From assembly GCF_001645385.1 (NCBI RefSeq), contig NZ_LVHI01000037.1, forward strand, positions 3,588 through 67,587: a stretch of 64,000 nucleotides of DNA. The letters are read 5' to 3'. The stretch's first letter is position 1. Each line of letters starts with the position of its first letter. This document shows, one piece after another, positions 35,083 through 44,076 of the stretch. The stretch is from Rhodococcoides kyotonense (GTDB taxonomy: Bacteria; Actinomycetota; Actinomycetes; Mycobacteriales; Mycobacteriaceae). Below the pieces are notes generated by a model that did no database searches, was not told the origin of the DNA, and saw only the letters and a list, made by a program, of their open reading frames with translations. A program made the translations under genes and the position numbers.

Positions 35083-35423
35083 GAGGTCTTTCCTTCCGGT
35101 GCGTAGGCGACGACGGTCAGCCCGGCGGGGGAGCGCAGAGGGAGGCGCGATTCGTGGCTACCTCGAACCGGTGTGCCGACGTCCCACCCGAGGTCTTGCG
35201 CGGCCCGGGCGACGGCCTCGAGATCGGTCGTCTTCGCGAGAAGGGACCACGCAGGCCCGGATTCGTCGGACAGGCTGATCGCGCCGAAACTGGCCCAGGC
35301 CCGGCCGTCGGAGAAGACGGCCGGACCCAGAACGTCGACGAGGTCACGATGCACGTCGGCCCATTCGCTGGTCGAGTGCATGACGGTGACCTTGTCGAAC
35401 AGTGAAGCAAGACCGGCCGTCAC
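35079..35423 (-). CDS. Small VOC/glyoxalase-like protein in oxygenase operon
   Basis: A 114-residue protein with a beta-alpha-beta pattern (VTVMHSTSEWADVHRDLVDVLG, then AISLSDESGPAWSLLAKTTD, LEAVARAAQDLGW, LPLRSPAGLTVVAY) that fits a single VOC module. I see no clear metal triad. GTG 35423 overlaps the SRPBCC stop (GTGA), and its own stop overlaps the reductase start. It may bind a substrate or product of the oxygenase; assignment is tentative. Confidence 0.65.
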   Translation of the reverse strand: MTAGLASLFDKVTVMHSTSEWADVHRDLVDVLGPAVFSDGRAWASFGAISLSDESGPAWSLLAKTTDLEAVARAAQDLGWDVGTPVRGSHESRLPLRSPAGLTVVAYAPEGKTS

Positions 35424-35836
35424 GACTGGGCCAGCCGCCCGGCTTCGTCGAGTGCGGCGCGGTAGATGTCGCCGATGCCGATCTCGAGATCTTTCTCCAA
35501 CGCGGCCGGGTCGTCACCCGACGCGGTGAATTCCGCGTCCCACGAGACGACCGATCCGGAGCCCGCGGCGTCGACGCGAATCGTCGACACGCACTCGGCC
35601 AGCGGCAGCGGCCCGTCGACGTATTCGTACGTGTACGTGCGGTTCTCGTCGTCGTGGGCCACGATGCGTTCCCGCACCGGGTTTCCGTCGGTGAACACAC
35701 CGTGCCGGACGTCGCCCTCCATCGTGGCCGAGCCGACCGACGGGATCCACGACGCGGCAGCCGCCGGATCGCCGACGACGGCCCACAGCGCGGACGGGCT
35801 CTGGGCGAACTCCTGTCGTACCGAGACGGTTGCCAT
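35420..35836 (-). CDS. SRPBCC-family protein
   Basis: A 138-residue START/polyketide-cyclase-like protein: VRQEFAQSPSALWAVVGDP opens the helix-grip fold, and TYTYEYVDGPLPL and GSVVSWDAEFTA are the sheet strands, ending in a long helix with YRAALDEAGRLA. The fold binds hydrophobic ligands. ATG 35836 lies 2 nt after the LLM stop. It probably holds or cyclises an intermediate of the oxygenase reaction, which is inference. Confidence 0.87.
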   Translation of the reverse strand: MATVSVRQEFAQSPSALWAVVGDPAAAASWIPSVGSATMEGDVRHGVFTDGNPVRERIVAHDDENRTYTYEYVDGPLPLAECVSTIRVDAAGSGSVVSWDAEFTASGDDPAALEKDLEIGIGDIYRAALDEAGRLAQS

Positions 35837-35838
35837 GA

Positions 35839-37008
35839 TCAGGCCCTCCCCAACTCGGCGTTGTACTTCTTCGTCATGTGGTCGACGGCCTTGCGATGCT
35901 CGTCGGCCTGGCCCTCGCGGACCGATTCGGCATGGGCTGCCGCATCGAGCATCGGCTGCGCCTGGCCCTGGAAGTACGGCATGACGTCCTGTGCGAACAG
36001 TTCGTAAGAACGCTTGGTGGCCTGCGGGTTCGCCCAGTCGTGGCCCTGCAGCAGCAGCGTGCCGAAGCCGCCGGACTGGTCGACGAGTCGTTGCACCTGT
36101 GCGCGTGCCTGCTCCGCGGTACCGATGACGCCGATGCCCGACGTGTTGATGAAGTCGATCATCTCTTTCTTGTTCTCACCGCGGACGTCCATCTGCGGGA
36201 ACGCGGCGACGTGCTGCAGGTAGTTGAACCAGTACTCGATCCCGTGCTCGACATCCTCGTATGCCTGCTCGACGGTCTCGGCGATGTGGAACGGGCCGAC
36301 GAGGCGCCACGTCGAACGATCCACTTCGTCGGACCGTCCCGCCTGCTCGGCGAATTCCTCGAGCATGCCCCAATGGTGTTGCAGTGCACTGAAGCCGTCG
36401 GCGGTCAGGGTGGCGGCGATGGACAGCAGGCCGATGCCGAGCTTGCCGGCGAGGCGAGCGCCGGTCGGCGACGCGATGGCGGCGACGACGACGTCGAACA
36501 GCGGATCCGAGTACGGGGCCATCTGGATCTTCGCGTCGAACAACTCGTGCGTGCGGGTCTTCGCGCTGACGGTTTCGCCGCGCAGCAGTCGCATGATGAT
36601 GTCGGCGTTCTCCGCCAACAGCTCGCGGGTGTCGATCTGCGACAGGCCGAGCATCGCGGCGTCGGTCGGCAGCGATCCTGGACCGAGGCCGAACAGGACG
36701 CGGCCGTGGGTGAGGTGGTCGAGCATCACCATGCGCTCGGCCGCCCAGAGTGGATTGTGGTAGCTGACCGACGTGACACCGGTGCCCAACTTGATACGAC
36801 TCGTGCGTTCGCCTGCGGCGGCGATCATGATCTCGGGGGATGCGTAGATCTCGGCGCCCGCAGAGTGATGCTCGCCGAACCACGCTTCCTCGTAGCCGAG
36901 CTTCTCGATGTATTCGACGAGCTCGAGATCGCGCTGGAGCAGAAGCGTCGGGTTCTGTCCGGGCGTGTGGATCGGGGCGAGGAACGTACCGAACTTCAGG
37001 CGCGTCAT
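35839..37008 (-). CDS. LLM-class flavin-dependent monooxygenase
   Basis: A 389-residue luciferase-like monooxygenase. KFGTFLAPIHTPGQNPT at the start, GYEEAWFGEHHSAGAEIYASP and LGTGVTSVSYHNPLWAAERM are hallmarks of the bacterial luciferase/limonene-monooxygenase branch. It uses reduced flavin from the reductase encoded at the end of the operon. ATG 37008 has GGAGAAC upstream; a longer frame lacks support. First gene of a four-gene oxygenase operon, 87 nt after the LuxR regulator on the same strand. Confidence 0.93.
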   Translation of the reverse strand: MTRLKFGTFLAPIHTPGQNPTLLLQRDLELVEYIEKLGYEEAWFGEHHSAGAEIYASPEIMIAAAGERTSRIKLGTGVTSVSYHNPLWAAERMVMLDHLTHGRVLFGLGPGSLPTDAAMLGLSQIDTRELLAENADIIMRLLRGETVSAKTRTHELFDAKIQMAPYSDPLFDVVVAAIASPTGARLAGKLGIGLLSIAATLTADGFSALQHHWGMLEEFAEQAGRSDEVDRSTWRLVGPFHIAETVEQAYEDVEHGIEYWFNYLQHVAAFPQMDVRGENKKEMIDFINTSGIGVIGTAEQARAQVQRLVDQSGGFGTLLLQGHDWANPQATKRSYELFAQDVMPYFQGQAQPMLDAAAHAESVREGQADEHRKAVDHMTKKYNAELGRA

Positions 37009-37095
37009 CGGTTCTCCAACTGTGACGAGGGGATGGGGTCCCAGCGACTGTATGACCCACGCCACACTCGCTGACAGTCCTCGAAAGTGGACAAC

Positions 37096-37887
37096 CTAAC
37101 GGGCAGCCGACCCGTTTCTGCGCACCAGCGAGGCCGTGAGAGCTGCGCGGTTGCGTAGTCCGGTGGTCTCGAAGATGCGGCTGACGTATTTCTTGACAGT
37201 CATTTCGGTCAGTGTCAGTTCGGCGGCGATCTGCGCGTTGGTCAAGCCGTCACTGATCAGTTCGGCCACCTCGACCTGTCGGGGAGTCAACCCCGCGAGC
37301 GGGTCCTCTGCGTCGACGTCGTCACCGATGACGATGGATCGACTGGCCACGCGCAGGTGGGCGGCGAGCAATCGGATCGCGGTGAGATCGCCGAGATCCC
37401 AGTAGCGCTCGCGGTCGAACATTCCGACGAGGGCCTCGCCGTCGGCGAAGCGAAGGTGGATCGCCGACGCCGTGCCCATCCCGTGCGGTGCCAGATAGTC
37501 CTCGACGTAGGACCGCTGCGGAACCGGGAGACGAGCGAGATCGTCCAGCGTCGCGAACCCGTCGTCGGTCAGCGTGCGTCGGGCTTGCGGGAGCGCGAAG
37601 ACGTCCTTGTCGCGCCATCGCTCCTGGTATTCGACGAGCAGCGGCTCGGCGGCACCGGTGAGCAGGGGCGCGGGGTCGGCGAACAGCGTCGGATAGGTCG
37701 ATCCGAAGAAGAACGTGACGTCGCGGACGTCGAAGATCGTCGCGATGGCGTCGACCAGACTTTCCTTGAACTGCGTGCCACCCGGGGAAGTGCGGCACAC
37801 GTCGAGGACCCCGAGTATGCGACGCAGATGCTCGGGGGACAGTGTGTCCTGCCACGACGAGGCGGCTTCGGGCACGGAGGAGCGCAT
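37096..37887 (-). CDS. LuxR-family transcriptional regulator
   Basis: A 263-residue regulator. A GAF-like or autoinducer-like N-terminal region (ATIFDVRDVTFFFGSTYP, then QERWRDKDVFALPQA) is followed by a LuxR HTH: GLTPRQVEVAELISDGLTN, then EMTVKKYVSRIFETTGLRNR. It lacks a receiver domain, so a ligand rather than phosphorylation is expected. ATG 37887 is used; the frame stays open far upstream but overlaps the acyl-CoA ligase on the other strand. It lies between the ligase (divergent) and the LLM operon (downstream) and may control both. Confidence 0.87.
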   Translation of the reverse strand: MRSSVPEAASSWQDTLSPEHLRRILGVLDVCRTSPGGTQFKESLVDAIATIFDVRDVTFFFGSTYPTLFADPAPLLTGAAEPLLVEYQERWRDKDVFALPQARRTLTDDGFATLDDLARLPVPQRSYVEDYLAPHGMGTASAIHLRFADGEALVGMFDRERYWDLGDLTAIRLLAAHLRVASRSIVIGDDVDAEDPLAGLTPRQVEVAELISDGLTNAQIAAELTLTEMTVKKYVSRIFETTGLRNRAALTASLVRRNGSAAR

Positions 37888-37921
37888 CCCGCGATGGTAA
37901 CCAATGCGGACGTTCGTTCGG

Positions 37922-37991
37922 GCGGCTTCGCCAACCGTGCGCGGATAGTTGCATCCTGGACCGACTGTTCGCGCACGGGTGGCACAGCCGC
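37922..37991. repeat. Extragenic palindrome, copy A
   Basis: The left arm gcggcttcgccaaccgtgcg and the right arm cgcacgggtggcacagccgc are imperfect inverted repeats around gatagttgcatcctggacc. The centre and right arm match copies B (39491) and C (50736). This copy lies between the divergent LuxR and acyl-CoA ligase starts, 16 nt before ATG 38008. Confidence 0.8.
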
Positions 37992-38007
37992 ACGATAATC
38001 TCCGCTC

Positions 38008-39516
38008 ATGAGCACCCGAACCAACACCATCGACGGCGTACTGCGCCGGTCGGCCGCCCGATCCCCCGAGCGCACCGCCATCACGTTCGAGGGCCGCAGC
38101 CACACGTATCGCGAGCTCGACGACGCGGTCAGCCGGGCCGCGCGACGCCTGCTTGCGCTGGGGTTGGTCACGGGCGACCGCGTCGCCGCGTACGGTGTGA
38201 ATTCCGATGCGTACGTCGTCGGGTTCCTCGCGTGCGCGCGGGCAGGGCTGGTGCACGTTCCGGTCAACTACGCACTCGTCGGGGACGAGCTGAAATATCT
38301 TGTCGGGCAGTCCGGTTCGCGCGCGGTACTGGTCGACCCGGAACTCGCGGCCACGCTCGACTCCGTCCGCGCCGACTTGCCGGTCGATCACGTGCTGGCT
38401 CTTCCGGACCTGCTCGACGGTTCCGAGAGCATCGACGAACTCGAGTCCGCCGCTGAGTCGAGTGACCTGGCGCAGCTGCTCTACACGTCGGGAACGACGT
38501 CGAAACCGAAGGGCGCCATGATGTCTCACGGCGCATTGATCGCGGAGTACGTCTCGTCGGTGATCGCGCTCGGTTTCACCAAGGAAGACAATCCGCTGAT
38601 CGCGATGCCGATGTACCACTCGGCCGGCATGCACGTGTTCACGATGCCGTACCTGTCGGTCGGTGCGACAGTGCATCTGATGAGGCGTCCCGATGTGCCG
38701 GAGATCCTGCGGCGCATCGAGGAGGACAGAATCGGTTCGCTGTTCCTCGCGCCGACGGTGTGGGTGCCGCTCGCGAATCATCCGGATCTGCAGACGCGTG
38801 ACCTGTCGTCGCTGACCAAGGCCCAGTACGGCGCGTCGATCATGCCGGTGACCGTACTGAACCGTCTACGGGAGCGGTATCCGGACCTGGGATTCTACAA
38901 CTGCTTCGGACAGTCCGAAATCGGTCCGCTCGCAACGGTATTGCAACCCGAGGAGCACGAGGAGCGTCCTGCCTCGTGCGGTCGTGCGGTGTTCTTCGTC
39001 GAGACACGTGTCGTCGACGCGAGCGGCGACGACGTTCCCGACGGCGAGCCCGGTGAGATTCTCTACCGCTCACCGCAACTGTGCGACGGCTACTGGGACA
39101 AGCCCGAGGCGACGGCAGAAGCGTTCCAGGACGGGTGGTTTCACTCCGGTGATCTCGTGACGCGGGATGCCGAAGGGTTCATCACCGTCGTCGACCGGAT
39201 CAAGGACGTGATCAACACCGGCGGCATTCTGGTCGCCTCACGTGAGGTGGAGGACGCCGTCTACACGCATCCCGCTGTCGCGGAGGTCGCCGTCATCGGT
39301 ACGCCCGACGAGAGATGGATCGAGGCCGTCACCGCGGTGGTGGTGCTGAAGGACGGCGCGGACGGCGTGACCGCGCAGGAGATCGTCGACCACGTGAAGG
39401 GCTTGATCGCACCGTTCAAGGTGCCCAAGACCGTCACGTTCGTCGACGAGCTCCCGCGTAACCAGAGCGGCAAACTTCTGAAACGGGAGTTGCGCTCCGC
39501 ACCCGTGCGGGGATAG
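38008..39516 (+). CDS. Acyl-CoA synthetase (AMP-dependent ligase)
   Basis: A 502-residue ANL-superfamily ligase. The P-loop is LLYTSGTTSKPKGAMMSH, FYNCFGQSEIGPL is the A5-type motif, DGWFHSGDLVTRD and VDRIKDVINTGG are A7-A8, and the catalytic Lys lies in NQSGKLLKREL. It should activate a carboxylic or fatty acid as the CoA thioester. Start ATG 38008 follows palindrome A. The last seven residues and the stop are encoded by palindrome B, so its extreme C-terminus may be recently acquired. It may activate a product of the neighbouring LLM oxygenase operon. Confidence 0.93.
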   Translation: MSTRTNTIDGVLRRSAARSPERTAITFEGRSHTYRELDDAVSRAARRLLALGLVTGDRVAAYGVNSDAYVVGFLACARAGLVHVPVNYALVGDELKYLVGQSGSRAVLVDPELAATLDSVRADLPVDHVLALPDLLDGSESIDELESAAESSDLAQLLYTSGTTSKPKGAMMSHGALIAEYVSSVIALGFTKEDNPLIAMPMYHSAGMHVFTMPYLSVGATVHLMRRPDVPEILRRIEEDRIGSLFLAPTVWVPLANHPDLQTRDLSSLTKAQYGASIMPVTVLNRLRERYPDLGFYNCFGQSEIGPLATVLQPEEHEERPASCGRAVFFVETRVVDASGDDVPDGEPGEILYRSPQLCDGYWDKPEATAEAFQDGWFHSGDLVTRDAEGFITVVDRIKDVINTGGILVASREVEDAVYTHPAVAEVAVIGTPDERWIEAVTAVVVLKDGADGVTAQEIVDHVKGLIAPFKVPKTVTFVDELPRNQSGKLLKRELRSAPVRG

Positions 39517-39560
39517 TTGCAACCTGGGCCAACCATCCACGCACGGGTGGCGCAGCCGCA
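39491..39560. repeat. Extragenic palindrome, copy B
   Basis: tgcgctccgcacccgtgcg and cgcacgggtggcgcagccgca are inverted arms around ggatagttgcaacctgggcc. The left arm encodes the final residues (APVRG) and stop of the acyl-CoA ligase. The right arm ends one base before the stop codon of the convergent SDR gene (39561). Confidence 0.85.
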
Positions 39561-40319
39561 CTACAAGATCGTGTAACCGCCGTCGACGAGGATGTCGGCG
39601 CCGTTGATCATGGCTGCGCCGGGGGAGACGAGGAAGACGGCAACCGACGTGACGTCGTGGGTTTCCGCGAAGCGGCCCACCGGTATGCGGGCGCGCAGAG
39701 CGTCGCCCTTGGGGTTGGACCAGGCTTCACGACCCAGGGGCGTCATGACGACGGTGGGGGAGATGGTGTTGACGGTGACGCCGCGGCCCGCCCATTCTGC
39801 GGCAAGGACTTTCGTCAATCCCAGTACACCGAACTTCGAGGCGCAGTAGGCGGCGTGTTCCTCGATGGCGACGGTGGCCGCCTGCGAGGCGATGTTGACG
39901 ATGCGGCCCGAGCCGCGTTCGAGCATGGCGCGCCCGAACTCCTGGCACATCAGGAACGTGCCGGTGAGATTGACGTCGATGGTGAGGTTCCAGAAGTCGT
40001 CGGACAGGTCTTCGGCAGGTGCCAGACGCGCCACGCCTGCCGAATTGACCAGAACGTCGACGTGTCCGAAATCGGCGATCACCGAGTCGACTGCGGAACG
40101 GACCGATTCGCGGTCGGCCACGTCGCAGGAAACACTGCGGGCGCCGATGTCCGACGCAGCCCTGGCGGCCGCGTCGCCGTCGCGATCGAGCAGTACCACG
40201 GTGGCGCCCTGTGCCACATAGGCTGCACCGATGGCAGCGCCGATACCCGACGCACCTCCGGATACCACGGCCACCATGCCGTCGAACGAGAAGTCGACGG
40301 GCGCGGGGAGGGACGTCAT
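39561..40319 (-). CDS. SDR-family oxidoreductase, last gene of sugar operon
   Basis: A 252-residue short-chain dehydrogenase. VVSGGASGIGAAIG is the NAD(P) loop, NSAG follows, and the catalytic Ser (IVNIASQ), Tyr and Lys (AYCASKFG) are in place. C-terminal GADILVDGGYTIL is typical. It starts with AAAGGTG upstream of ATG 40319, 96 nt after the sugar-binding protein gene. It probably oxidises a polyol or sugar imported by that transporter; substrate unknown. Confidence 0.9.
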   Translation of the reverse strand: MTSLPAPVDFSFDGMVAVVSGGASGIGAAIGAAYVAQGATVVLLDRDGDAAARAASDIGARSVSCDVADRESVRSAVDSVIADFGHVDVLVNSAGVARLAPAEDLSDDFWNLTIDVNLTGTFLMCQEFGRAMLERGSGRIVNIASQAATVAIEEHAAYCASKFGVLGLTKVLAAEWAGRGVTVNTISPTVVMTPLGREAWSNPKGDALRARIPVGRFAETHDVTSVAVFLVSPGAAMINGADILVDGGYTIL

Positions 40320-40415
40320 GTCAGGGCACACCTTTCGTTCGAGCAGTGGTGTTCGAGGCGGGGCGGGCATGGAGGGGCACCGCCCCGCCTCGAAGTGAAA
40401 TCGACTTCGGTCGAG

Positions 40416-41456
40416 CTACTGACCGGGAATTCCCTCGTAGGCGATGTCGCCGGTCTCGAGGTTCTTGTTCGTCAGTTCGACCAGACCGTCGAGGAAGGCC
40501 TGACGCTCGGTGACGACGTGCTCGATGGCCACGTCGACGTTGTCCTGGGTGATGGCAGGCATGACGTACACCGGCGCGGTGTCGCCCTCTTCGCCCTTGG
40601 CGATGCGGTTCGCGACGGCGAGACCGGCGGACAGTTCGACGGTGCCGTTCTGGAGGGACGTGCCGATGAACTCGCCGCTCTTGACGGCGTTCAGACCGTC
40701 CTCGATGCCGTCGATGCCGACGATCGGAACGTCGGTGCGTCCGGCTTCCTTCAGTGCCTGCAGCGCGCCGAGGCCCATGTCGTCGTTCTGCGAGACGACG
40801 CCGTCGATCTGGTCACCGAAGCTGGAGAGCCAGTTCTTCGTCTTGTTGACGGCTTCGTCACGCTTCCAGTTCGCGGTGTCCTTGGCCAGAACCTTGATGT
40901 CCGGGTACTTCGCGAGAACCTGGTCGATGCCTGCGCCGCGGTTGATCTCACCGGACCCGCCGAGTGGCCCCTGCAGGATGACGATGTTGCCGCGTCCGCC
41001 GAGCCTGTCGGCCATCATCTGCATTTCCTGTGCACCTGCGGCGACGTCGTCGGGTTGGACGTTGCCGGAGATCTGATCGGTCTCGAGTGCTGCGTTGACT
41101 GCGATGACCGGAATTCCCTTGTCCTTGGCGGACTGGACCTGCGGGGCAAGCGAATCAGCCTGGGCAGGCACGACGATGATCGCGTCGACGCCCTGGTTGA
41201 TGAGCGAGTCCACCTGACTTGCCTGCGTCGAGACGTCGTTGTTGGCGGAGTTCCACAGCAACTCGATGTCGTTCGCCGCGGCGTAGGTGTCCATACCTTC
41301 CTTGCCCGCGGTGATGAACGAGCTCATGTCGTAGACGGTGACGCCGATACGAGTCTTGCCGTCCTGAGCGCTGGTATCACCTGCGCCGCAGGCGGTGAGG
41401 CCGACAGTGAGCGCGCCGGCGGCGGCCACGGTCAGCACTTTGGAAGCAAACTTCAT
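40416..41456 (-). CDS. Sugar ABC transporter substrate-binding lipoprotein
   Basis: A 346-residue RbsB/XylF-type periplasmic-binding protein. The signal peptide ends in the lipobox LTACGAG. The mature protein has [38 protein letters not shown] and [16 protein letters not shown], the core of the pentose/ribose group. ATG 41456 is preferred because GGAG lies 6 nt upstream; ATG 41462 abuts the GGAG. It is downstream of the permease and ATPase genes, an unusual order, and has a 50-nt leader. Confidence 0.93.
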   Translation of the reverse strand: MKFASKVLTVAAAGALTVGLTACGAGDTSAQDGKTRIGVTVYDMSSFITAGKEGMDTYAAANDIELLWNSANNDVSTQASQVDSLINQGVDAIIVVPAQADSLAPQVQSAKDKGIPVIAVNAALETDQISGNVQPDDVAAGAQEMQMMADRLGGRGNIVILQGPLGGSGEINRGAGIDQVLAKYPDIKVLAKDTANWKRDEAVNKTKNWLSSFGDQIDGVVSQNDDMGLGALQALKEAGRTDVPIVGIDGIEDGLNAVKSGEFIGTSLQNGTVELSAGLAVANRIAKGEEGDTAPVYVMPAITQDNVDVAIEHVVTERQAFLDGLVELTNKNLETGDIAYEGIPGQ

Positions 41457-41506
41457 TGTCATCTCCAGATCGGTGAAGGGTTGTGCGAGGGTTCGGAAAA
41501 GATCGG

Positions 41507-42526
41507 TCAGGTTCTTCGTTTCGACGACCAGACGTCGACCGACACCGCGGCGACGATGAGCACGCCCTTGATGACGTCCTGCCAGTAGGCGGGGACGACG
41601 AGAAGGTCGAGACCGTTGTTGAGCGTTTGGATCATGAACAGGCCGAGCGCGGTGCCCCAGATGGTTCCGCGTCCGCCCATGAGGCTCGCGCCGCCGATGA
41701 CGACCGCGGCGATCGCGTCGAGTTCGTATCCCTGGCCGAGATTCGGCGGGCCCGAGATGACGCGAGAGGCAAGCATGACACCCGACAATCCCGCGAGCAC
41801 GCCTGACAGCGCGTAGACGCTGAACAGGACGTTCTTGGCGTTGATGCCGGCGATCTCGGCCGCCGTGCGGTTGCCACCGACGGCGTAGACCCGCATGCCG
41901 TACGCAGTTCTCTTCATGACGACGGCCAGCACGAGGATTCCGATGATCATCACGAGCACCGGAATCTGAATTCCGAAGATCTTGGTGTTGGCGATCTGTC
42001 CGAACTCGGACGGAAGGCCGTTGATCGGAGCGCCACCGCCGATCACGTACGCGAAACCCGAACCGGCCGTGAGCATACCGAGTGTTGCGATGAACGGGGG
42101 CACATTGATGCGAGAAACGAGATAACCGTTGATCGAACCGGCGACGAGTCCGACGGCCACGGCCACGAGTACCGTCATCCAGATCTGGCCCGGGTTGGCC
42201 TTGGCCACGGCCGCGGACGCCATGGCCGAGACTGCGATGACGCTGCCGACCGACAGGTCGATGCCACCGGTGAGAATGACGAGTGTCTGCCCGAGAGCGA
42301 TCAACGCGAACGGTGCGGCCGCCACGAGGATGGTCTGCAGGTTGTCGACGGTGCCGAAACGAGCACTGCGGTAGGAGAAGTAGCCGATCACCAGCAGCAT
42401 GACGATGACCATGGAATAACGCAATGCCAGAGCTCCGGCCCACGCGCCGGAGAATCGGCGCACCGGTTCTCCGGTCGTTGCCGAGACGGACGTCTTGGCG
42501 TCCGGTTCAGCGACGGGTGTTGTCAC
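41507..42526 (-). CDS. Sugar ABC transporter permease (RbsC-like)
   Basis: A 339-residue permease with about nine or ten membrane segments. [25 protein letters not shown] and the late [20 protein letters not shown] are RbsC-family motifs. The GTG start overlaps the ATPase stop (GTGA) with GAGGAGG upstream. It forms the channel for the RbsA-type ATPase and the binding lipoprotein. Confidence 0.93.
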   Translation of the reverse strand: MTTPVAEPDAKTSVSATTGEPVRRFSGAWAGALALRYSMVIVMLLVIGYFSYRSARFGTVDNLQTILVAAAPFALIALGQTLVILTGGIDLSVGSVIAVSAMASAAVAKANPGQIWMTVLVAVAVGLVAGSINGYLVSRINVPPFIATLGMLTAGSGFAYVIGGGAPINGLPSEFGQIANTKIFGIQIPVLVMIIGILVLAVVMKRTAYGMRVYAVGGNRTAAEIAGINAKNVLFSVYALSGVLAGLSGVMLASRVISGPPNLGQGYELDAIAAVVIGGASLMGGRGTIWGTALGLFMIQTLNNGLDLLVVPAYWQDVIKGVLIVAAVSVDVWSSKRRT

Positions 42527-44076
42527 TGTTGTGCCTCCTCGAGTGGCGACCGGTCAAGGGCCGCAGGGTTTTCGCTACGTGTGTCCAGGGCGGTCGCCAT
42601 GCGGAAGACCGAGTCTTGAACTTCGGGGTGATCGAGTGCGTCCCGATCGAGTTCGCCGACGAACGCACCGTCACGCATGACGAACGCGCGGTGCGACAGT
42701 CCCACGATCTCCGGCATGTCCGACGACGCCATCACGACAGCCATTCCGCGGCTGGCGAATTCGGTGATGATGCGGTAGATCTCGGAGCGGGCCCCGACAT
42801 CGACGCCACGAGTGGGCTCGTCGAGTAGCAGCACGTTGACGGTACCGGTCAACCACCGCGCCAGCACGACTTTCTGCTGATTTCCACCGGAAAGTGTACC
42901 GACGGACTGTCCCATTCCTCGACTGCGCAGCCGCACCGACTCCATGGCGTCGGAGACCGTCTTGGTGCGAGTCCTGTTTCGCAGCCAGCCGGCGATGCTG
43001 AAGCTCGACAGTCTGGGCAGTGATCCGTTGTCCAACACACTCATCGACAGGACGACGCCGTTGATCTTGCGATCCTCGGGAACCATCGCCATGCCTGCGG
43101 TGATGGCCGCAGCGGGCTTGCCTTTCGGGACCGTGCGACCGTCCACCTTGACCGTTCCCGACGTCACCGCGCGCATACCGAACAGTGCTTCGAGCAGTTC
43201 AGTGCGACCGGCGCCGACGAGCCCGGCCAGACCGACGATCTCGCCGCGCCGCACCGTCAAGTTCACCGGAGCCGAAGCGCCTGACACGTGCAGGTTCTCG
43301 ACCTCGAGGACGACGTCACCCGTGCCGGACACGACGTCGGGAAACAGGGTTTCGAGTTCACGTCCGATCATCGCGGTGACGATCTCGTCGTCGGTGATGT
43401 CGGTGAGCTTCTCGTCGGTGATGAGCTTTCCGTCGCGCAGCACGACGACTCGGTCTGCGATGGCACGGATCTCGGCCATCTTGTGCGTCGTGTAGACCAT
43501 GGCGACACCGCGATCACGCAGTTGCTTCATGACCTTGTAGAGACCCTCGACCTCGCGCTCGGAGATCGCAGAAGTCGGCTCGTCGAGCATGACGACCTGG
43601 GCGCCGGTCCGCGCGGCCTTGACGATCTCGATGATCTGGCGCAGGCCGACGGGCAGACTACCCATCCGTGCGTTCGGCGAGATCGAGACGTCGAACACCG
43701 CAAGCGCTTTCGCTGCCTCGTCGATCATCGCACGGCGGTCCAAGAAGAAGCCGCGGCGCTTCTCGCGGCCGACGAACATGTTCTCGTACACCGTCATGTC
43801 GTCGATCGACGCCAGTTCCTGCGGCACGATGGCGACACCGTGCCGCACGGCATCCCTCGGGTCGCCGGCGGACAAGGTGTGCTCACCGATCATGACGGTC
43901 CCCGTGTCGGCGCGGATCTGACCGGTCGCGATCTTCATCAGAGTGGACTTGCCTGCGCCGTTCTCACCCGCCAGAGCGGTGACGGTGCCGGGCTCCAGCT
44001 CGAGTGAAATACCCTTCAGGACAGGCACTCCACCGAAACTCTTCGTCACCTCTCGACATTCGAGCAGCCGTGTCAC
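42523..44076 (-). CDS. Sugar ABC transporter ATP-binding protein (RbsA-like, two ABC domains)
   Basis: A 517-residue tandem ABC ATPase. Domain one has GENGAGKSTLMK, LPVGLRQIIEI and VVMLDEPTSAI. Domain two has a degenerate Walker A (GLVGAGRTELLEAL), LSGGNQQKVVLARWL and VLLLDEPTRGVD, which is the normal RbsA/XylG arrangement. GTG 44076 overlaps the dehydrogenase stop (GTGA) and has GGAGG upstream. It powers import of a sugar or polyol. Confidence 0.93.
   Translation of the reverse strand: MTRLLECREVTKSFGGVPVLKGISLELEPGTVTALAGENGAGKSTLMKIATGQIRADTGTVMIGEHTLSAGDPRDAVRHGVAIVPQELASIDDMTVYENMFVGREKRRGFFLDRRAMIDEAAKALAVFDVSISPNARMGSLPVGLRQIIEIVKAARTGAQVVMLDEPTSAISEREVEGLYKVMKQLRDRGVAMVYTTHKMAEIRAIADRVVVLRDGKLITDEKLTDITDDEIVTAMIGRELETLFPDVVSGTGDVVLEVENLHVSGASAPVNLTVRRGEIVGLAGLVGAGRTELLEALFGMRAVTSGTVKVDGRTVPKGKPAAAITAGMAMVPEDRKINGVVLSMSVLDNGSLPRLSSFSIAGWLRNRTRTKTVSDAMESVRLRSRGMGQSVGTLSGGNQQKVVLARWLTGTVNVLLLDEPTRGVDVGARSEIYRIITEFASRGMAVVMASSDMPEIVGLSHRAFVMRDGAFVGELDRDALDHPEVQDSVFRMATALDTRSENPAALDRSPLEEAQQ

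Noticed and set aside
39657-41588. A 643-codon + strand open frame
   Set aside because: It is antisense to the SDR and sugar-binding protein genes and has no recognisable domain.
40416-42443. A 675-codon minus-strand frame that would fuse permease-region sequence to the sugar-binding protein
   Set aside because: The first half is out-of-frame permease sequence; the binding protein has its own signal peptide and ribosome site at 41456.
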